From: Pelagibacteraceae bacterium AG-325-C03
GTDB lineage: Bacteria; Pseudomonadota; Alphaproteobacteria; Pelagibacterales; Pelagibacteraceae
Reading direction: 5' to 3'
NCBI GenBank assembly: GCA_003283025.1
Contig: QBYC01000002.1
Coordinates: forward strand, 1-64,000
Length of the DNA: 64,000 nt
The notes under the pieces were generated by a model that saw only the letters and a program-made list of their open reading frames with translations, made no database searches and was not told the DNA's origin. Made by a program: the position numbers and the translations under genes. This document shows, one piece after another, positions 22,376-31,360 of this stretch. The number at the start of each line of letters is the position of its first letter. Position 1 is the first letter of the stretch.

Positions 22376-22759
22376 CTAACTCAAATATATTGGTTTAATC
22401 AAATTTTTTTGTAGTAATTTTTTTTTTATTAAAAATTCAATATTAACAAGGTTAAATTGACCTAAATCAGAATTTTTATATCCAAATATCTTGATTTTTC
22501 TTGAAATTTTTATTCCTTTTGCAACAGCTATAGATGCTCTTAAAGAAGAAAAACTTCCTGGGCCTATATTTATAAGAATAGAAAATTTATTATTAAGATT
22601 TATTTTGTGTTTTTTTACCAGATTTAATATGTTTATAACAAACTTATCATTATTTTTTAGTTGATGACCATAATTATGTGCATAAAAAACATTATTAATT
22701 TTTAAACCTATTTTATCATTTTTGCCTATGCAATTTAAAATTAAAAAATCTTTTATCAT
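22376..22759 (-). CDS. tsaB: Short TsaB-like protein (t6A tRNA modification)
   Basis: TsaB pairs with TsaD and TsaE to make N6-threonylcarbamoyladenosine at tRNA position 37. The 127-residue protein has the family signature IGPGSFSSLRASIAVAKGI near residues 66-84, matching the GPGSFTGLR..L..AKGL motif, and LILNCIG at the N-terminus. Normal TsaB has about 210-230 residues; here the protein lacks most of the second lobe but keeps an IYLS end like the usual PVYLR. Assignment rests mainly on the motif and on position just before fur-miaB. The rimI acetyltransferase gene often found next to it is missing. Its start codon overlaps that of the divergent deacetylase (CATG). Confidence 0.75.
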   Translation of the reverse strand: MIKDFLILNCIGKNDKIGLKINNVFYAHNYGHQLKNNDKFVINILNLVKKHKINLNNKFSILINIGPGSFSSLRASIAVAKGIKISRKIKIFGYKNSDLGQFNLVNIEFLIKKKLLQKNLIKPIYLS

Positions 22760-23783
22760 GAATTATTTTATAACCATTTTATTTTTTCAAACCTTTTCCC
22801 ATTTAAGTTTCGCTAATGAAAACATTGATGATTTTGGTCTTATTTCAATAATGTATCATAGATTTGAAGAAAATAAATATCCATCTACAAATATAAAAAT
22901 TGCCGATTTCAAAGAACATTTAGAAATTATAAAAAGTAAAAATATCAAATTTATAAATCCCAAAGATTTTGAAAATGAGATAAAGAATAATAAAAAGCAA
23001 AGAAAAGTTCTTTTGACTATTGATGACGGGTTTTCCTCTTTTTATAAAGAAGCATGGCCCATTCTCCAAAAAAGAAGGATTCCTTTTATTTTATTCGTAA
23101 GCACTCGTGAAGTTGGAGCTTACAATTATATGACATGGGAACAGATTAAAGAAATTAGTAATGTAGATTTTGTGGAAATTGGAAATCATAGTCACACACA
23201 TGAATATCTTGTAGACGAGAAAAATGATTTAATTAAAAAAGATATTAAAAAATCTATGTCAATTTTTAAAGAACAGTTAGGGAAAAATTCTGATTTTTTT
23301 TCATATCCCTTCGGAGAATATAGCCTAGAATTTAAAAAAATAATTAAAGATCTTGGCTTTAAGTACGCTTTTGGTCAACATTCTGGGGTAATTGATGAAA
23401 CTAAAGACTTTTATGAGTTACCGAGATATCCAATAAATGAGAAGTATGGTGAAAGAAAAAGATTTACTTCTTTGACAAAAACCTTGCCGTTTAAATATAA
23501 GAAAATTCTACCTGAGGAAAAATTTCTACTACAAAAAAACAATCCACCTAATGTTAAAATAGAATTTTATGAAGATATTGAAAATCTTAAATTACTTAAA
23601 TGTTATTCTAATGAGGAAGACAGATGGAGACAATCTAACATTGAATTTGTAAGCGATAATGTTTTACACATTAAAATTTCTGAAAGATTTTTGGGTGAGA
23701 GAGGAAGAATCAACTGCTCTCTTCAAGTATCAAAAGGTTTTTGGAGATGGTTAGGTATTCAATTTGTTCTTAGTAATAAATGA
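22758..23783 (+). CDS. Secreted polysaccharide deacetylase family protein
   Basis: A carbohydrate esterase family 4-like protein. I choose ATG 22758 because MNYFITILFFQTFSHLSFA is a clear signal peptide; an upstream in-frame TTG (22722) would bury it. The catalytic region has LLTIDDGFSSFYKEAWPIL near residues 87-105 (the DD metal motif) and GNHSHTHEYL near 142-151 (the HxxxH metal pair). SYPFGEYS near 181-188 is also typical. The last ~100 residues are unassigned. The substrate may be peptidoglycan or an envelope or exopolysaccharide. It runs against the surrounding minus-strand cluster and ends 1 bp from the Bax-like gene. Confidence 0.85.
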   Translation: MNYFITILFFQTFSHLSFANENIDDFGLISIMYHRFEENKYPSTNIKIADFKEHLEIIKSKNIKFINPKDFENEIKNNKKQRKVLLTIDDGFSSFYKEAWPILQKRRIPFILFVSTREVGAYNYMTWEQIKEISNVDFVEIGNHSHTHEYLVDEKNDLIKKDIKKSMSIFKEQLGKNSDFFSYPFGEYSLEFKKIIKDLGFKYAFGQHSGVIDETKDFYELPRYPINEKYGERKRFTSLTKTLPFKYKKILPEEKFLLQKNNPPNVKIEFYEDIENLKLLKCYSNEEDRWRQSNIEFVSDNVLHIKISERFLGERGRINCSLQVSKGFWRWLGIQFVLSNK

Positions 23784-23784
23784 T

Positions 23785-25341
23785 TTAGGAGCTAAGTTGA
23801 ATTTTTTTTACAGAATTTACTAACCTTACTGGTTCAAAGTCTGTTAGTCTATTTTGTCTGATAATTTGATTTAAAATTTTTGTATATTCTGTTCCTGTCT
23901 GTGCATAATTGTTTAATGTCTCAGTTAATTCTAAACCAGAAATTTCTTTATTTTTTTCTCTTAATTTTAGTCTTTTAAGTCTAAATTTTAAATAACTTTT
24001 ATGAGTATTTAAATTATTTTGGTAAGCTTTAACTGAAGCTCTTAAAATTGGAAATTTTAAAATTTTGTGATTTTTATCACTTTCTCTATCAAGCGGTGCA
24101 ATACCTTTACCACTCCAAGTCCACTGTCCGAATATTGCGTTGCCCTCCAATGCAAACCTCGATGTACCCCATCCACTCTCCTTAGCAGCTTGAGCCAGAG
24201 CTATTGAAGTTGGAATTATATCCATTCTTACTAAAAGCATTTTTAAATCCCCTTTTTTTACTTTATATTCTAATAATTTTTGTCTGATCCACTGTTTTTC
24301 CAAATCTGTGGTGAATTTTTTGTTAGATAAAATTTTGAGTTTTTCTCTATCTGCTAATATTCTCTCATTTTCCGCTACTATAAGTGGTAAAACTATTTTT
24401 ATAAAAGTATCTTTTTTCAATTTTGTGCTTTGTAATGCATCAAGATCTCTAGGAAATTGAGTAAAATAAATTGGTTTAACTAATTTTTTAGATCGTACTT
24501 GTCCTAAATCATATTCAACGTCTTTAAAGAGATTTAAAACTGTTTCAGTTTTAAGATTTAAGTTAGGTAAAATTACTTCATCGACACTTTTCCTTTTTAC
24601 CTCATATTTCGGCTCTTCTTTTAAATCTTTTTTAACCTTTGGTTTTTTTATTTCTTTCTTAATTTCGGGTTTTTTTACTTCTTTTTTAATTTCAGGTTTT
24701 TTTACTTCTTTTTTAATTTCAGGTTTTTTTATTTCTTTTTTAATTTCAGGTTTTTTTACTTCTTTTTTAATTTCAGGTTTTTCAACTATGTATTTATCTT
24801 GCTTAATATTTAAACCTCCTAATAAAACTGAAATCATGATTATTATAGATACACTAACAATGATTATACTTTTTGCTCTATGTTTTTCTATTTTCTGATT
24901 ATAAATTCCGTGAAATAAGTCTGTAAAAGTTTTTGCAAAGAAGTTATAGAAAACTCTTCCAAGTACGGGCATGAAGTTCAAAAAATTTAGTCCTATCTTC
25001 CCAAGACTTTTCCAATAATCTCTAGTTTTTCTTCCTATTTTTCTATTTGTATCATGTTTAAAATTTTCTAATTTTCTAATAACTCTATTTTTTTCTTTAA
25101 TTTTATTTTCTTTATATTCAATTAAATTATATTTAATTTTTGCAACTGGTTTAACGAAATTATCTTTAAAGAAATTAGATTTAAAATCTTTTGGTATAGA
25201 TATCGAATTTTTTTTAAGAATAAGTTCTAATTGACCTGAGGTTAGGCTTTTTCCTCCTTTTTCGTAATCTATTATTTCTTTTACATTATATATAAAGGCA
25301 AGCTCTACTAGCTTTTCTCTATAGCTTAACTTTTTTTTCAT
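23785..25341 (-). CDS. Membrane-anchored Bax-like glucosaminidase with Lys-Pro-Glu repeats
   Basis: A 518-residue protein with a basic cytoplasmic N-terminus, one membrane helix at about 158-177, a Lys/Pro/Glu repeat at 188-241 and a C-terminal glucosaminidase domain. PTSIALAQAAKESGWGTSRF with catalytic Glu388, followed by NAIFGQWTW and FPILRASVKAYQNNLNTH, matches the Bax family (PF01832-type N-acetylglucosaminidases). The type II topology places the enzyme in the periplasm, where it would cut peptidoglycan glycan strands. The first ~110 residues resemble nothing I recognise. The start overlaps nfuA by 4 bp. The protein is much longer than E. coli Bax (~270 residues). Confidence 0.82.
   Translation of the reverse strand: MKKKLSYREKLVELAFIYNVKEIIDYEKGGKSLTSGQLELILKKNSISIPKDFKSNFFKDNFVKPVAKIKYNLIEYKENKIKEKNRVIRKLENFKHDTNRKIGRKTRDYWKSLGKIGLNFLNFMPVLGRVFYNFFAKTFTDLFHGIYNQKIEKHRAKSIIIVSVSIIIMISVLLGGLNIKQDKYIVEKPEIKKEVKKPEIKKEIKKPEIKKEVKKPEIKKEVKKPEIKKEIKKPKVKKDLKEEPKYEVKRKSVDEVILPNLNLKTETVLNLFKDVEYDLGQVRSKKLVKPIYFTQFPRDLDALQSTKLKKDTFIKIVLPLIVAENERILADREKLKILSNKKFTTDLEKQWIRQKLLEYKVKKGDLKMLLVRMDIIPTSIALAQAAKESGWGTSRFALEGNAIFGQWTWSGKGIAPLDRESDKNHKILKFPILRASVKAYQNNLNTHKSYLKFRLKRLKLREKNKEISGLELTETLNNYAQTGTEYTKILNQIIRQNRLTDFEPVRLVNSVKKIQLSS
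24619..24780 (-). repeat. 27-bp tandem repeat encoding KPEIKKEVK units
   Basis: Six tandem copies (the last degenerate) of a 9-residue unit, KPEIKKEVK/KPEIKKEIK, encoded by near-identical 27-bp DNA units inside the Bax-like gene. It would form an extended charged spacer between the membrane helix and the enzyme domain. The DNA near-identity suggests recent expansion and possible copy-number variation between strains. Confidence 0.9.
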
Positions 25342-25889
25342 TGTTTTGCCTCGACTGAATTAACTTCTTTAACATAATGTTTTAATAAATTTTGTACCCC
25401 TTGTTTTAAAGTCATTAAAGAACTAGGACAACCTGAACAGCTTCCTTGTAATTCTACTGTCACGATACCGTTTTCAAAAGATTTAAATTTAATATCTCCG
25501 CCATCTCTTGCAACAGCCGGCCTTATTTTTGTATCTAAAACATCGATAATTTTATTAACAATTTCATTTTTATTGTTAATATCAATGGGTTCTTTTTTAC
25601 TTTTTGAAAGAATAGGTCGATTATTTTTTTCTAAATAATCATTTAAATGGGAGATAATCATTGGTTTTAACTCATTCCAAGAAACTTCATTTGTTTTTTT
25701 AACGGACAAAAATTTTTCAGATAACAAAATTAATTCTACGCCTTTAAAGCTTAATAATTCTTTTATAAAAGGTATTTTTATTTCACTTTCATTTTCTTTT
25801 CTGAACTCTTCTGTTCCTACAGCTGACAATATCTTCTCAGATAAAAATTTTATAGAGTCAGGATTTGGTGTAATTTCTGTTTGTATCAT
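25338..25889 (-). CDS. nfuA: NfuA-type Fe-S cluster scaffold protein
   Basis: A 183-residue protein with an N-terminal Nfu_N domain (TPNPDSIKFL at residues 7-16) and a C-terminal NifU-like domain with RPAVARDGGDIKF and the cluster-binding CSGCPSS motif. Such proteins carry and deliver [4Fe-4S] clusters to target enzymes; likely clients encoded nearby include MiaB. The trpS-nfuA-(tsaB)-fur region order is typical of Alphaproteobacteria. There is a 12-bp gap from trpS and a 4-bp overlap with the Bax-like gene. Confidence 0.92.
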   Translation of the reverse strand: MIQTEITPNPDSIKFLSEKILSAVGTEEFRKENESEIKIPFIKELLSFKGVELILLSEKFLSVKKTNEVSWNELKPMIISHLNDYLEKNNRPILSKSKKEPIDINNKNEIVNKIIDVLDTKIRPAVARDGGDIKFKSFENGIVTVELQGSCSGCPSSLMTLKQGVQNLLKHYVKEVNSVEAKQ

Positions 25890-25901
25890 AAAGGAGTTAT
25901 A

Positions 25902-26906
25902 TTATATCAAGCCCACTTTTTCACGTATAATTTTAAGATTTTCTTCAGCAATAATATTGGCTTTTTCAGTACCATTCTCTAAGATATTTTTCAAGTGAGA
26001 CTTGTCTTTGAGTAATTTTTGTATTTCTTTGCCTACTGGCGTAATTTCCTCAATTAGTACCTCTGCTAAATTTTCTTTTAAGTAAGAATATTTTTTTCCA
26101 GCCATCTCTGATGTAATTTGTGCTAAACTTTTTTTTGTTATTTCAGAATAAATAGTTAATAAATTTAAGGCCTCTGGTTTTTGTTTAAGTATTTTTGAGT
26201 CATCTGGAATTGGTTCAGAATCTGATTTCGCTTTTTGTATTTTTTTTTTTATCTCATCAGCTGAATCTTTAAGATTAATTCTTGAATAATCTGATTCTTC
26301 CGATTTACTCATTTTTTTTGCTCCATCTCTTAAACTCATAATTCTTGAAACTTTTTTAGGTATTAATGGTTCCGGTAATGGGAAAAAATTTTCACAATTA
26401 AAGTCTTTATTAAATTTTTGAGCAATATCTCTTGAAAGTTCTAAATGTTGCTTTTGGTCTGCACCAACAGGAACGTGCGTTGCTTTATAAAGAAGAATAT
26501 CTGCAGCCATCAAATTTGGATAAATATAAAGTCCAACACTAGCTTTCTCTTTATCAGATCCTGCCTTATCTTTAAACTGAGTCATTCTGTTCAGCCATCC
26601 AATTCTTGAAATACAGTTTAAAATCCAAGCTAGTTCAGTATGTCCAGCCACTGAAGATTGATTAAAAATTATACTTTTTTCCGGTTTTAAACCTGTAGCT
26701 AAAAAACTCGCAGTTGTTTCTAAAACATTGTTAGTTAATTCACTTGGTTTTTGAAAAACAGTAATCGCATGTAAATCTACCACACAATAAATACAATCCA
26801 TCTCGTTTTGTAATGAAACAAAATTTTTAAGTGCTCCAAGATAATTTCCTAAATGAAGATTACCAGTTGGTTGAACACCTGAGAATGCCAATTTTTTAAT
26901 AATCAT
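25902..26906 (-). CDS. trpS: Tryptophanyl-tRNA synthetase
   Basis: A class I aminoacyl-tRNA synthetase that charges tRNA-Trp. The 334-residue length is normal. The HIGH-type motif appears as GNLHLGNYLGAL near residues 16-27, the KMSKS motif as KKMSKSEES near 197-205, with PVGADQKQHLELSRDIAQ between. It starts on the base following the murJ stop, so it is translated from the murJ transcript. Confidence 0.97.
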   Translation of the reverse strand: MIIKKLAFSGVQPTGNLHLGNYLGALKNFVSLQNEMDCIYCVVDLHAITVFQKPSELTNNVLETTASFLATGLKPEKSIIFNQSSVAGHTELAWILNCISRIGWLNRMTQFKDKAGSDKEKASVGLYIYPNLMAADILLYKATHVPVGADQKQHLELSRDIAQKFNKDFNCENFFPLPEPLIPKKVSRIMSLRDGAKKMSKSEESDYSRINLKDSADEIKKKIQKAKSDSEPIPDDSKILKQKPEALNLLTIYSEITKKSLAQITSEMAGKKYSYLKENLAEVLIEEITPVGKEIQKLLKDKSHLKNILENGTEKANIIAEENLKIIREKVGLI

Positions 26907-28433
26907 TTAATTTGTTTTATAATTTTTAAGTTTTAATATTCCTAATAAATTACATAATAATAAATAAAACATACCAACAATTATTATAATTGGCATCAAA
27001 TAAAATACCTTGTATTTGTTCGAGTAATCAAAATAACTTGTGAAGATTTCTAAAAAAAATATTAATAATAAACACATAATGATTGTTGAAATTATTATCT
27101 TAATAAAACTTATTAACAATTGATTGTTCAGCAATAAACTGTTCTTTAAATGTAATAAATATAAATAAATAAAAACACCGACCCATGTTGAAATAGAAGT
27201 AGCAATTGGAATAATAATGAATCCAATTTTATCAAATAAACTTATGCTTATTAATACATTCAGAAGAACAATAAAGGTTGAAATATAAAAAGGTATTTTG
27301 GTATTATCTCTGGCAAAAAAGAAATTTGATAAAATTTTTATAAATGCGAATGCTGGCACGCCATAACCAAAGTATTTGAGTGCTAATGCCGTTTTTTTAA
27401 CATCATTATAAGAAAATGATCCATAACCAAATAAAGCGTTCACTATTTCTTCTGATGCTATAATTAATCCAATACTTGCAGGTATTGAAAATAACAACGA
27501 AAGTTCAAAAGATTTGTTTTGAATGTAAGATATTTTTTTTAAATTTTTTTTTTTAAAAGCCTTGGAAAGAATAGGTAAAGATACCGTTCCTACAGCTATA
27601 CCTGCTATAGCAAGATTTATTTGATATACCCTATCTGCATAGTAAAGGTAGGAAACTGCACCTGCTTGGAATGAAGCAATAATTGTACCTATAAGAATGT
27701 TTATTTGAGTTACACCTGAGGATAAAATACTAGGTATAAGTTTTTTAAAAAAAAATTTTACTTTTTTGCTTAGATAAAAACTAATAATCAAATTTGGCTG
27801 ATAAAAGTTTTTTGCTACATAAGCCAAAAAAATTAATTGGACACCTCCTGCAATAGTAACTCCATAGGAAAGTTGATCTACATAATTAAGACCTAAGAAA
27901 TATGAAGTAATTAAACTTATAATTAATATTATATTCAAAATTATTGGTGCTGATGCTGCGGCAGCAAATTTATTATTAGAATTAAGAATAGCTCCGAAAA
28001 AAGAAGATAGACTGACAAAAAGTAAAAACGGGAATGTAATTCTTGTTAATTCTACAGCTAAATTAAACTTAATATCATTCTCAATAAATCCTGGCGCGAT
28101 AATATAAATTAAGTAAGGTGTAAAAATCTCTACGAGAGTGACGATCAAAAATAAAATGATTAGTAAAAAACCCAATACCTCATCTGCAAATTTTTTTCCT
28201 TTTTTTTTACCTTCTATATTTGCAGTTGCAAAACTAGGTATAAAAGCTGAATTAAAAGTGCCCTCGGCAAACAGTCTACGGAATGTATTTGGCAACCTAA
28301 AAGCAACAAAAAAAGCGTCAGCAAATATTGATGCCCCAAGAAATGTTGCTATCAAAATATCTCTTACATATCCTAGAATTCTGCTTATCAAGGTAAAAAA
28401 ACTAAATACAGATGCTGAGGATAGTAGATTCAT
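26907..28433 (-). CDS. murJ: Lipid II flippase MurJ
   Basis: A 508-residue integral membrane protein of the MOP superfamily that moves the peptidoglycan precursor lipid II to the periplasmic face. About 14 hydrophobic segments are visible. The N-terminal SRILGYVRDILIATFLGAS and the RLPNTFRRLFAEGTFNSAFIP loop are diagnostic for MurJ/MviN. It opens the minus-strand murJ-trpS-nfuA-bax run and diverges from maeB across 70 bp. Confidence 0.95.
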   Translation of the reverse strand: MNLLSSASVFSFFTLISRILGYVRDILIATFLGASIFADAFFVAFRLPNTFRRLFAEGTFNSAFIPSFATANIEGKKKGKKFADEVLGFLLIILFLIVTLVEIFTPYLIYIIAPGFIENDIKFNLAVELTRITFPFLLFVSLSSFFGAILNSNNKFAAAASAPIILNIILIISLITSYFLGLNYVDQLSYGVTIAGGVQLIFLAYVAKNFYQPNLIISFYLSKKVKFFFKKLIPSILSSGVTQINILIGTIIASFQAGAVSYLYYADRVYQINLAIAGIAVGTVSLPILSKAFKKKNLKKISYIQNKSFELSLLFSIPASIGLIIASEEIVNALFGYGSFSYNDVKKTALALKYFGYGVPAFAFIKILSNFFFARDNTKIPFYISTFIVLLNVLISISLFDKIGFIIIPIATSISTWVGVFIYLYLLHLKNSLLLNNQLLISFIKIIISTIIMCLLLIFFLEIFTSYFDYSNKYKVFYLMPIIIIVGMFYLLLCNLLGILKLKNYKTN

Positions 28434-28503
28434 AAATATTCTTAATTAAGCCATAAATTTTTAGTGAATTATCATTTTTTATATTACATACTCATTTAAC
28501 TAA

Positions 28504-30786
28504 ATGCCAAAAAAAACAGAAATAGATCATTATACCGATAAAGAAGCTCTTGATTTTCATATAAAAGGTAAGTCAGGCAAAATTGAGATAAGTTCTTCAA
28601 AGCCTTTAACTACTAAAAGAGATTTATCCCTTGCCTATTCCCCTGGTGTCGCGGCCCCAGTAAAAGAAATATCAAAAAATCCTGAGCTAGCCTATGATTA
28701 CACAAGCAAAGGAAATCTAGTAGCGGTTATAAGTAATGGATCTGCAATATTAGGTTTAGGAAATCTTGGCTCTTTGGCATCAAAGCCTGTGATGGAAGGA
28801 AAATCAGTTTTATTTAAAAGATTTGCTGATATTGACTCTATCGATATTGAGATTGATAATAATAACATTGAGTCAATTATTGAAACCATAAAAAATATTA
28901 GCGGTACATTTGGAGGAATAAACCTTGAAGATATAGCTGCTCCAGATTGTTTTATTATAGAACAAAAATTGAAAGAGGTCCTAGATATTCCTGTTTTTCA
29001 CGATGATCAACATGGAACTGCAATAATTACAACAGCGGCTTTAATAAATGCTTTAGATATATCAAAAAAAAAAATTTCAGAAGTTAAAATTGTCGTAAAT
29101 GGTGCTGGAGCTTCGGCTCAAGCCTGTGCAAACCTATTTAAAAGTTCAGGTGTAAAAAATGAAAACTTAATAATGTGTGATAGTAAAGGTATAATCTTTA
29201 AAGGTAGAAAAAATATTGATCAATTTAAATCCGCATTTGCAATAAATACAAAATTAAAAACCTTAGAAGAAGCAATAAAAGGTGCTGACGTTTTTTTAGG
29301 TCTATCTGCTAAAGATGTAGTTAGTAAAGAAATGATTAAATCAATGGCAAAAAAACCTATAATTTTTGCTTGCGCAAATCCAGATCCTGAAATTAAGCCT
29401 GAACTTATTGCAGAGGTAAGAGATGACGCAATTGTAGCGACAGGTCGATCGGATTATCCAAACCAAGTAAATAACTTAATAGGCTTTCCTTATATTTTCA
29501 GAGGCGCACTTGATGTAAGAGCAAAGGCTATTAACGAAGAAATGAAAGTTGCAGCTGCTAATGCTATCGCTTTATTAGCAAGGGATAATGTACCTGATGA
29601 AGTTGTAGCTGCCTATGGAGGTGATCGCCCAAGGTATGGAAAAAATTATATTATACCTTCAACATTTGATCCAAGATTAATTAGTGTTATTCCTTCTGCA
29701 GTGGCAGAAGCTGCTATAAAAAGTGGAGTAGCTAGAAAAAAAATTGATGATTTCGATTTATATAAAGACCAATTGACAAATAGATTAGATCCTTCAATGT
29801 CGTTAATGCAAGGTATCAATGCTAAAATTAGAAAAAACCCTAAAAGAGTCATTTTTGCAGAAGGCGAAGATGAAAACATGCTTAAGGCTGCAATTGAATT
29901 TGGAAAAAATAAACTAGGGACTCCAATTCTGATAGGTTCTGAAAAAAGAATAAGAGAACAATTAAAAAAAATTGGGTTAGACGAAAATTATGAAATCAGC
30001 ATTGTAAATTCGACTGATAAAGAAAAAAGAGAAAAATATGTAAAGCACTTATATAAAAAATTACAAAGGGAAGGACAACTTGAAAGAGATGTAGATAGAT
30101 TAGTAAGAAATGAAAGAATTGCTTGGGGATCATCAATGATTGCATGTAAAGATGCAGATGCAATGGTAACTGGTAATATTAGACATTACGCGGCGTCAAT
30201 TGAAAAGTTAAAAAAAGTTGTAGACGCAAGATCTGGGGAAGAGATATTTGGTATGACAATGATCGTTTCAAAAGGAAAAACAGTTCTTGTAGCTGATACA
30301 AATGTAAAAGAACTTCCATCAGCGGATAGATTAGTTAATATTTCAAAATCGTGCGTACGTATTGCAAGATTATTCGGGTTTGAACCAAAAGTTGCATTCT
30401 TGTCACATTCTACTTTTGGTAAGCCTATTTCAAGAAATACAAGGCATGTTAGAGATGCTATTGCAATTTTAAAAGATCAAAATGTTGATTTTGATTTTGA
30501 TGGAGAAATGCAGCCTGATGTAGCTTTAAATCCAATCTACCAAGATATTTATCCCTTTTCAAAAATTGTAGGGAAAGCAAATATATTAATAATGCCAGCT
30601 TTACACAGCGCAGCTATTTCAACTAAACTAATGAAGGTATTTGGGGGTGGAAAAAATATTGGACCACTATTAATTGGTTTAGGTCAACCTATAGAGGTTG
30701 CTCCTTTAAGAGCAACGACGTCAGAGATTTTGAATTTGGCTTCTATTGCCTCCTATTCATCAGATGTAATCGACTATTCTAATTAA
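28504..30786 (+). CDS. maeB: NADP-dependent malic enzyme with C-terminal phosphotransacetylase-like domain
   Basis: Oxidatively decarboxylates malate to pyruvate. The 760-residue protein is the MaeB fusion: malic enzyme N-domain (SLAYSPGVAAPVKEI, then GNLGSLASKPVMEGKSVLFK), NAD(P)-binding domain (VVNGAGASAQACANLF) and, from about residue 430, a phosphate acetyl/butyryltransferase-like domain (GINAKIRKNPKRVIFAEGEDENML) that in this family is usually regulatory and binds acetyl-CoA. In a streamlined heterotroph it would link the TCA cycle to pyruvate and NADPH supply. The stop overlaps the convergent BON lipoprotein gene by 8 bp. Confidence 0.97.
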   Translation: MPKKTEIDHYTDKEALDFHIKGKSGKIEISSSKPLTTKRDLSLAYSPGVAAPVKEISKNPELAYDYTSKGNLVAVISNGSAILGLGNLGSLASKPVMEGKSVLFKRFADIDSIDIEIDNNNIESIIETIKNISGTFGGINLEDIAAPDCFIIEQKLKEVLDIPVFHDDQHGTAIITTAALINALDISKKKISEVKIVVNGAGASAQACANLFKSSGVKNENLIMCDSKGIIFKGRKNIDQFKSAFAINTKLKTLEEAIKGADVFLGLSAKDVVSKEMIKSMAKKPIIFACANPDPEIKPELIAEVRDDAIVATGRSDYPNQVNNLIGFPYIFRGALDVRAKAINEEMKVAAANAIALLARDNVPDEVVAAYGGDRPRYGKNYIIPSTFDPRLISVIPSAVAEAAIKSGVARKKIDDFDLYKDQLTNRLDPSMSLMQGINAKIRKNPKRVIFAEGEDENMLKAAIEFGKNKLGTPILIGSEKRIREQLKKIGLDENYEISIVNSTDKEKREKYVKHLYKKLQREGQLERDVDRLVRNERIAWGSSMIACKDADAMVTGNIRHYAASIEKLKKVVDARSGEEIFGMTMIVSKGKTVLVADTNVKELPSADRLVNISKSCVRIARLFGFEPKVAFLSHSTFGKPISRNTRHVRDAIAILKDQNVDFDFDGEMQPDVALNPIYQDIYPFSKIVGKANILIMPALHSAAISTKLMKVFGGGKNIGPLLIGLGQPIEVAPLRATTSEILNLASIASYSSDVIDYSN

Positions 30787-31360
30787 TTTTTGTTCTACTT
30801 AATTCTGTTGCAAGGTATATTGAGGGAATTACTTCCTGGACATCATAAATTTTACTCGCTTCAGTCATAACTTCTTCTTTTTCTTCTTCGTTCATTGCAA
30901 TACCAAAAATATAGATTTTTTTATTGACTGTTTCTAAGGTATAATTTCTAGCTTTAGTTTTTTTATTAAATATCAATGCTGTTCTTAGCTGGCTTGTAAT
31001 TAAAATATCTTTTGCAGTGCTTTTGAAATTACTCTGACCTTTAATAGTGATTGCATTTTTAACAGATCTAACACCTCTGGTTTCCCATGCCATTTTTGTT
31101 ATCTTTATTTTTTCTTCAGGCTCATCGACTTTACCCGATAAAAAGATTCTTCCATCAAGAACCTCAGTTTGGATTGATAAAAAATACTTTTTGTCTACAA
31201 GTGCTAACCTCGCGGAGAGGTTCTTTTGCATTATAGTATCATCAATTTGCATACCAATTGTTCTTGGATCGAAAGTAATATTAACTCCAGCTCCAAACTG
31301 ACTTACAGAGGTGCAGGATATTAAAAATATAGGTAATATTAAACTAAGAATTTTTTTCAT
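30779..31360 (-). CDS. BON-domain outer-membrane lipoprotein, DolP/YraP-like
   Basis: A 193-residue lipoprotein: signal MKKILSLILPIFLISC ends in a lipobox (LISC, Cys16). Two BON domains follow, about residues 40-105 (LDGRIFLSGKVDEPEEKIKITKMAW) and 115-185 (VNKKIYIFGIAMNEEEKEEVMTEA). BON domains bind phospholipid; DolP supports outer-membrane integrity. Neighbourhood supports this: in E. coli dolP (yraP) lies beside rsmI and lpoA, and here rsmI and an LpoA-like gene are also adjacent. The gene overlaps rsmI by 17 bp. Confidence 0.85.
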   Translation of the reverse strand: MKKILSLILPIFLISCTSVSQFGAGVNITFDPRTIGMQIDDTIMQKNLSARLALVDKKYFLSIQTEVLDGRIFLSGKVDEPEEKIKITKMAWETRGVRSVKNAITIKGQSNFKSTAKDILITSQLRTALIFNKKTKARNYTLETVNKKIYIFGIAMNEEEKEEVMTEASKIYDVQEVIPSIYLATELSRTKIN

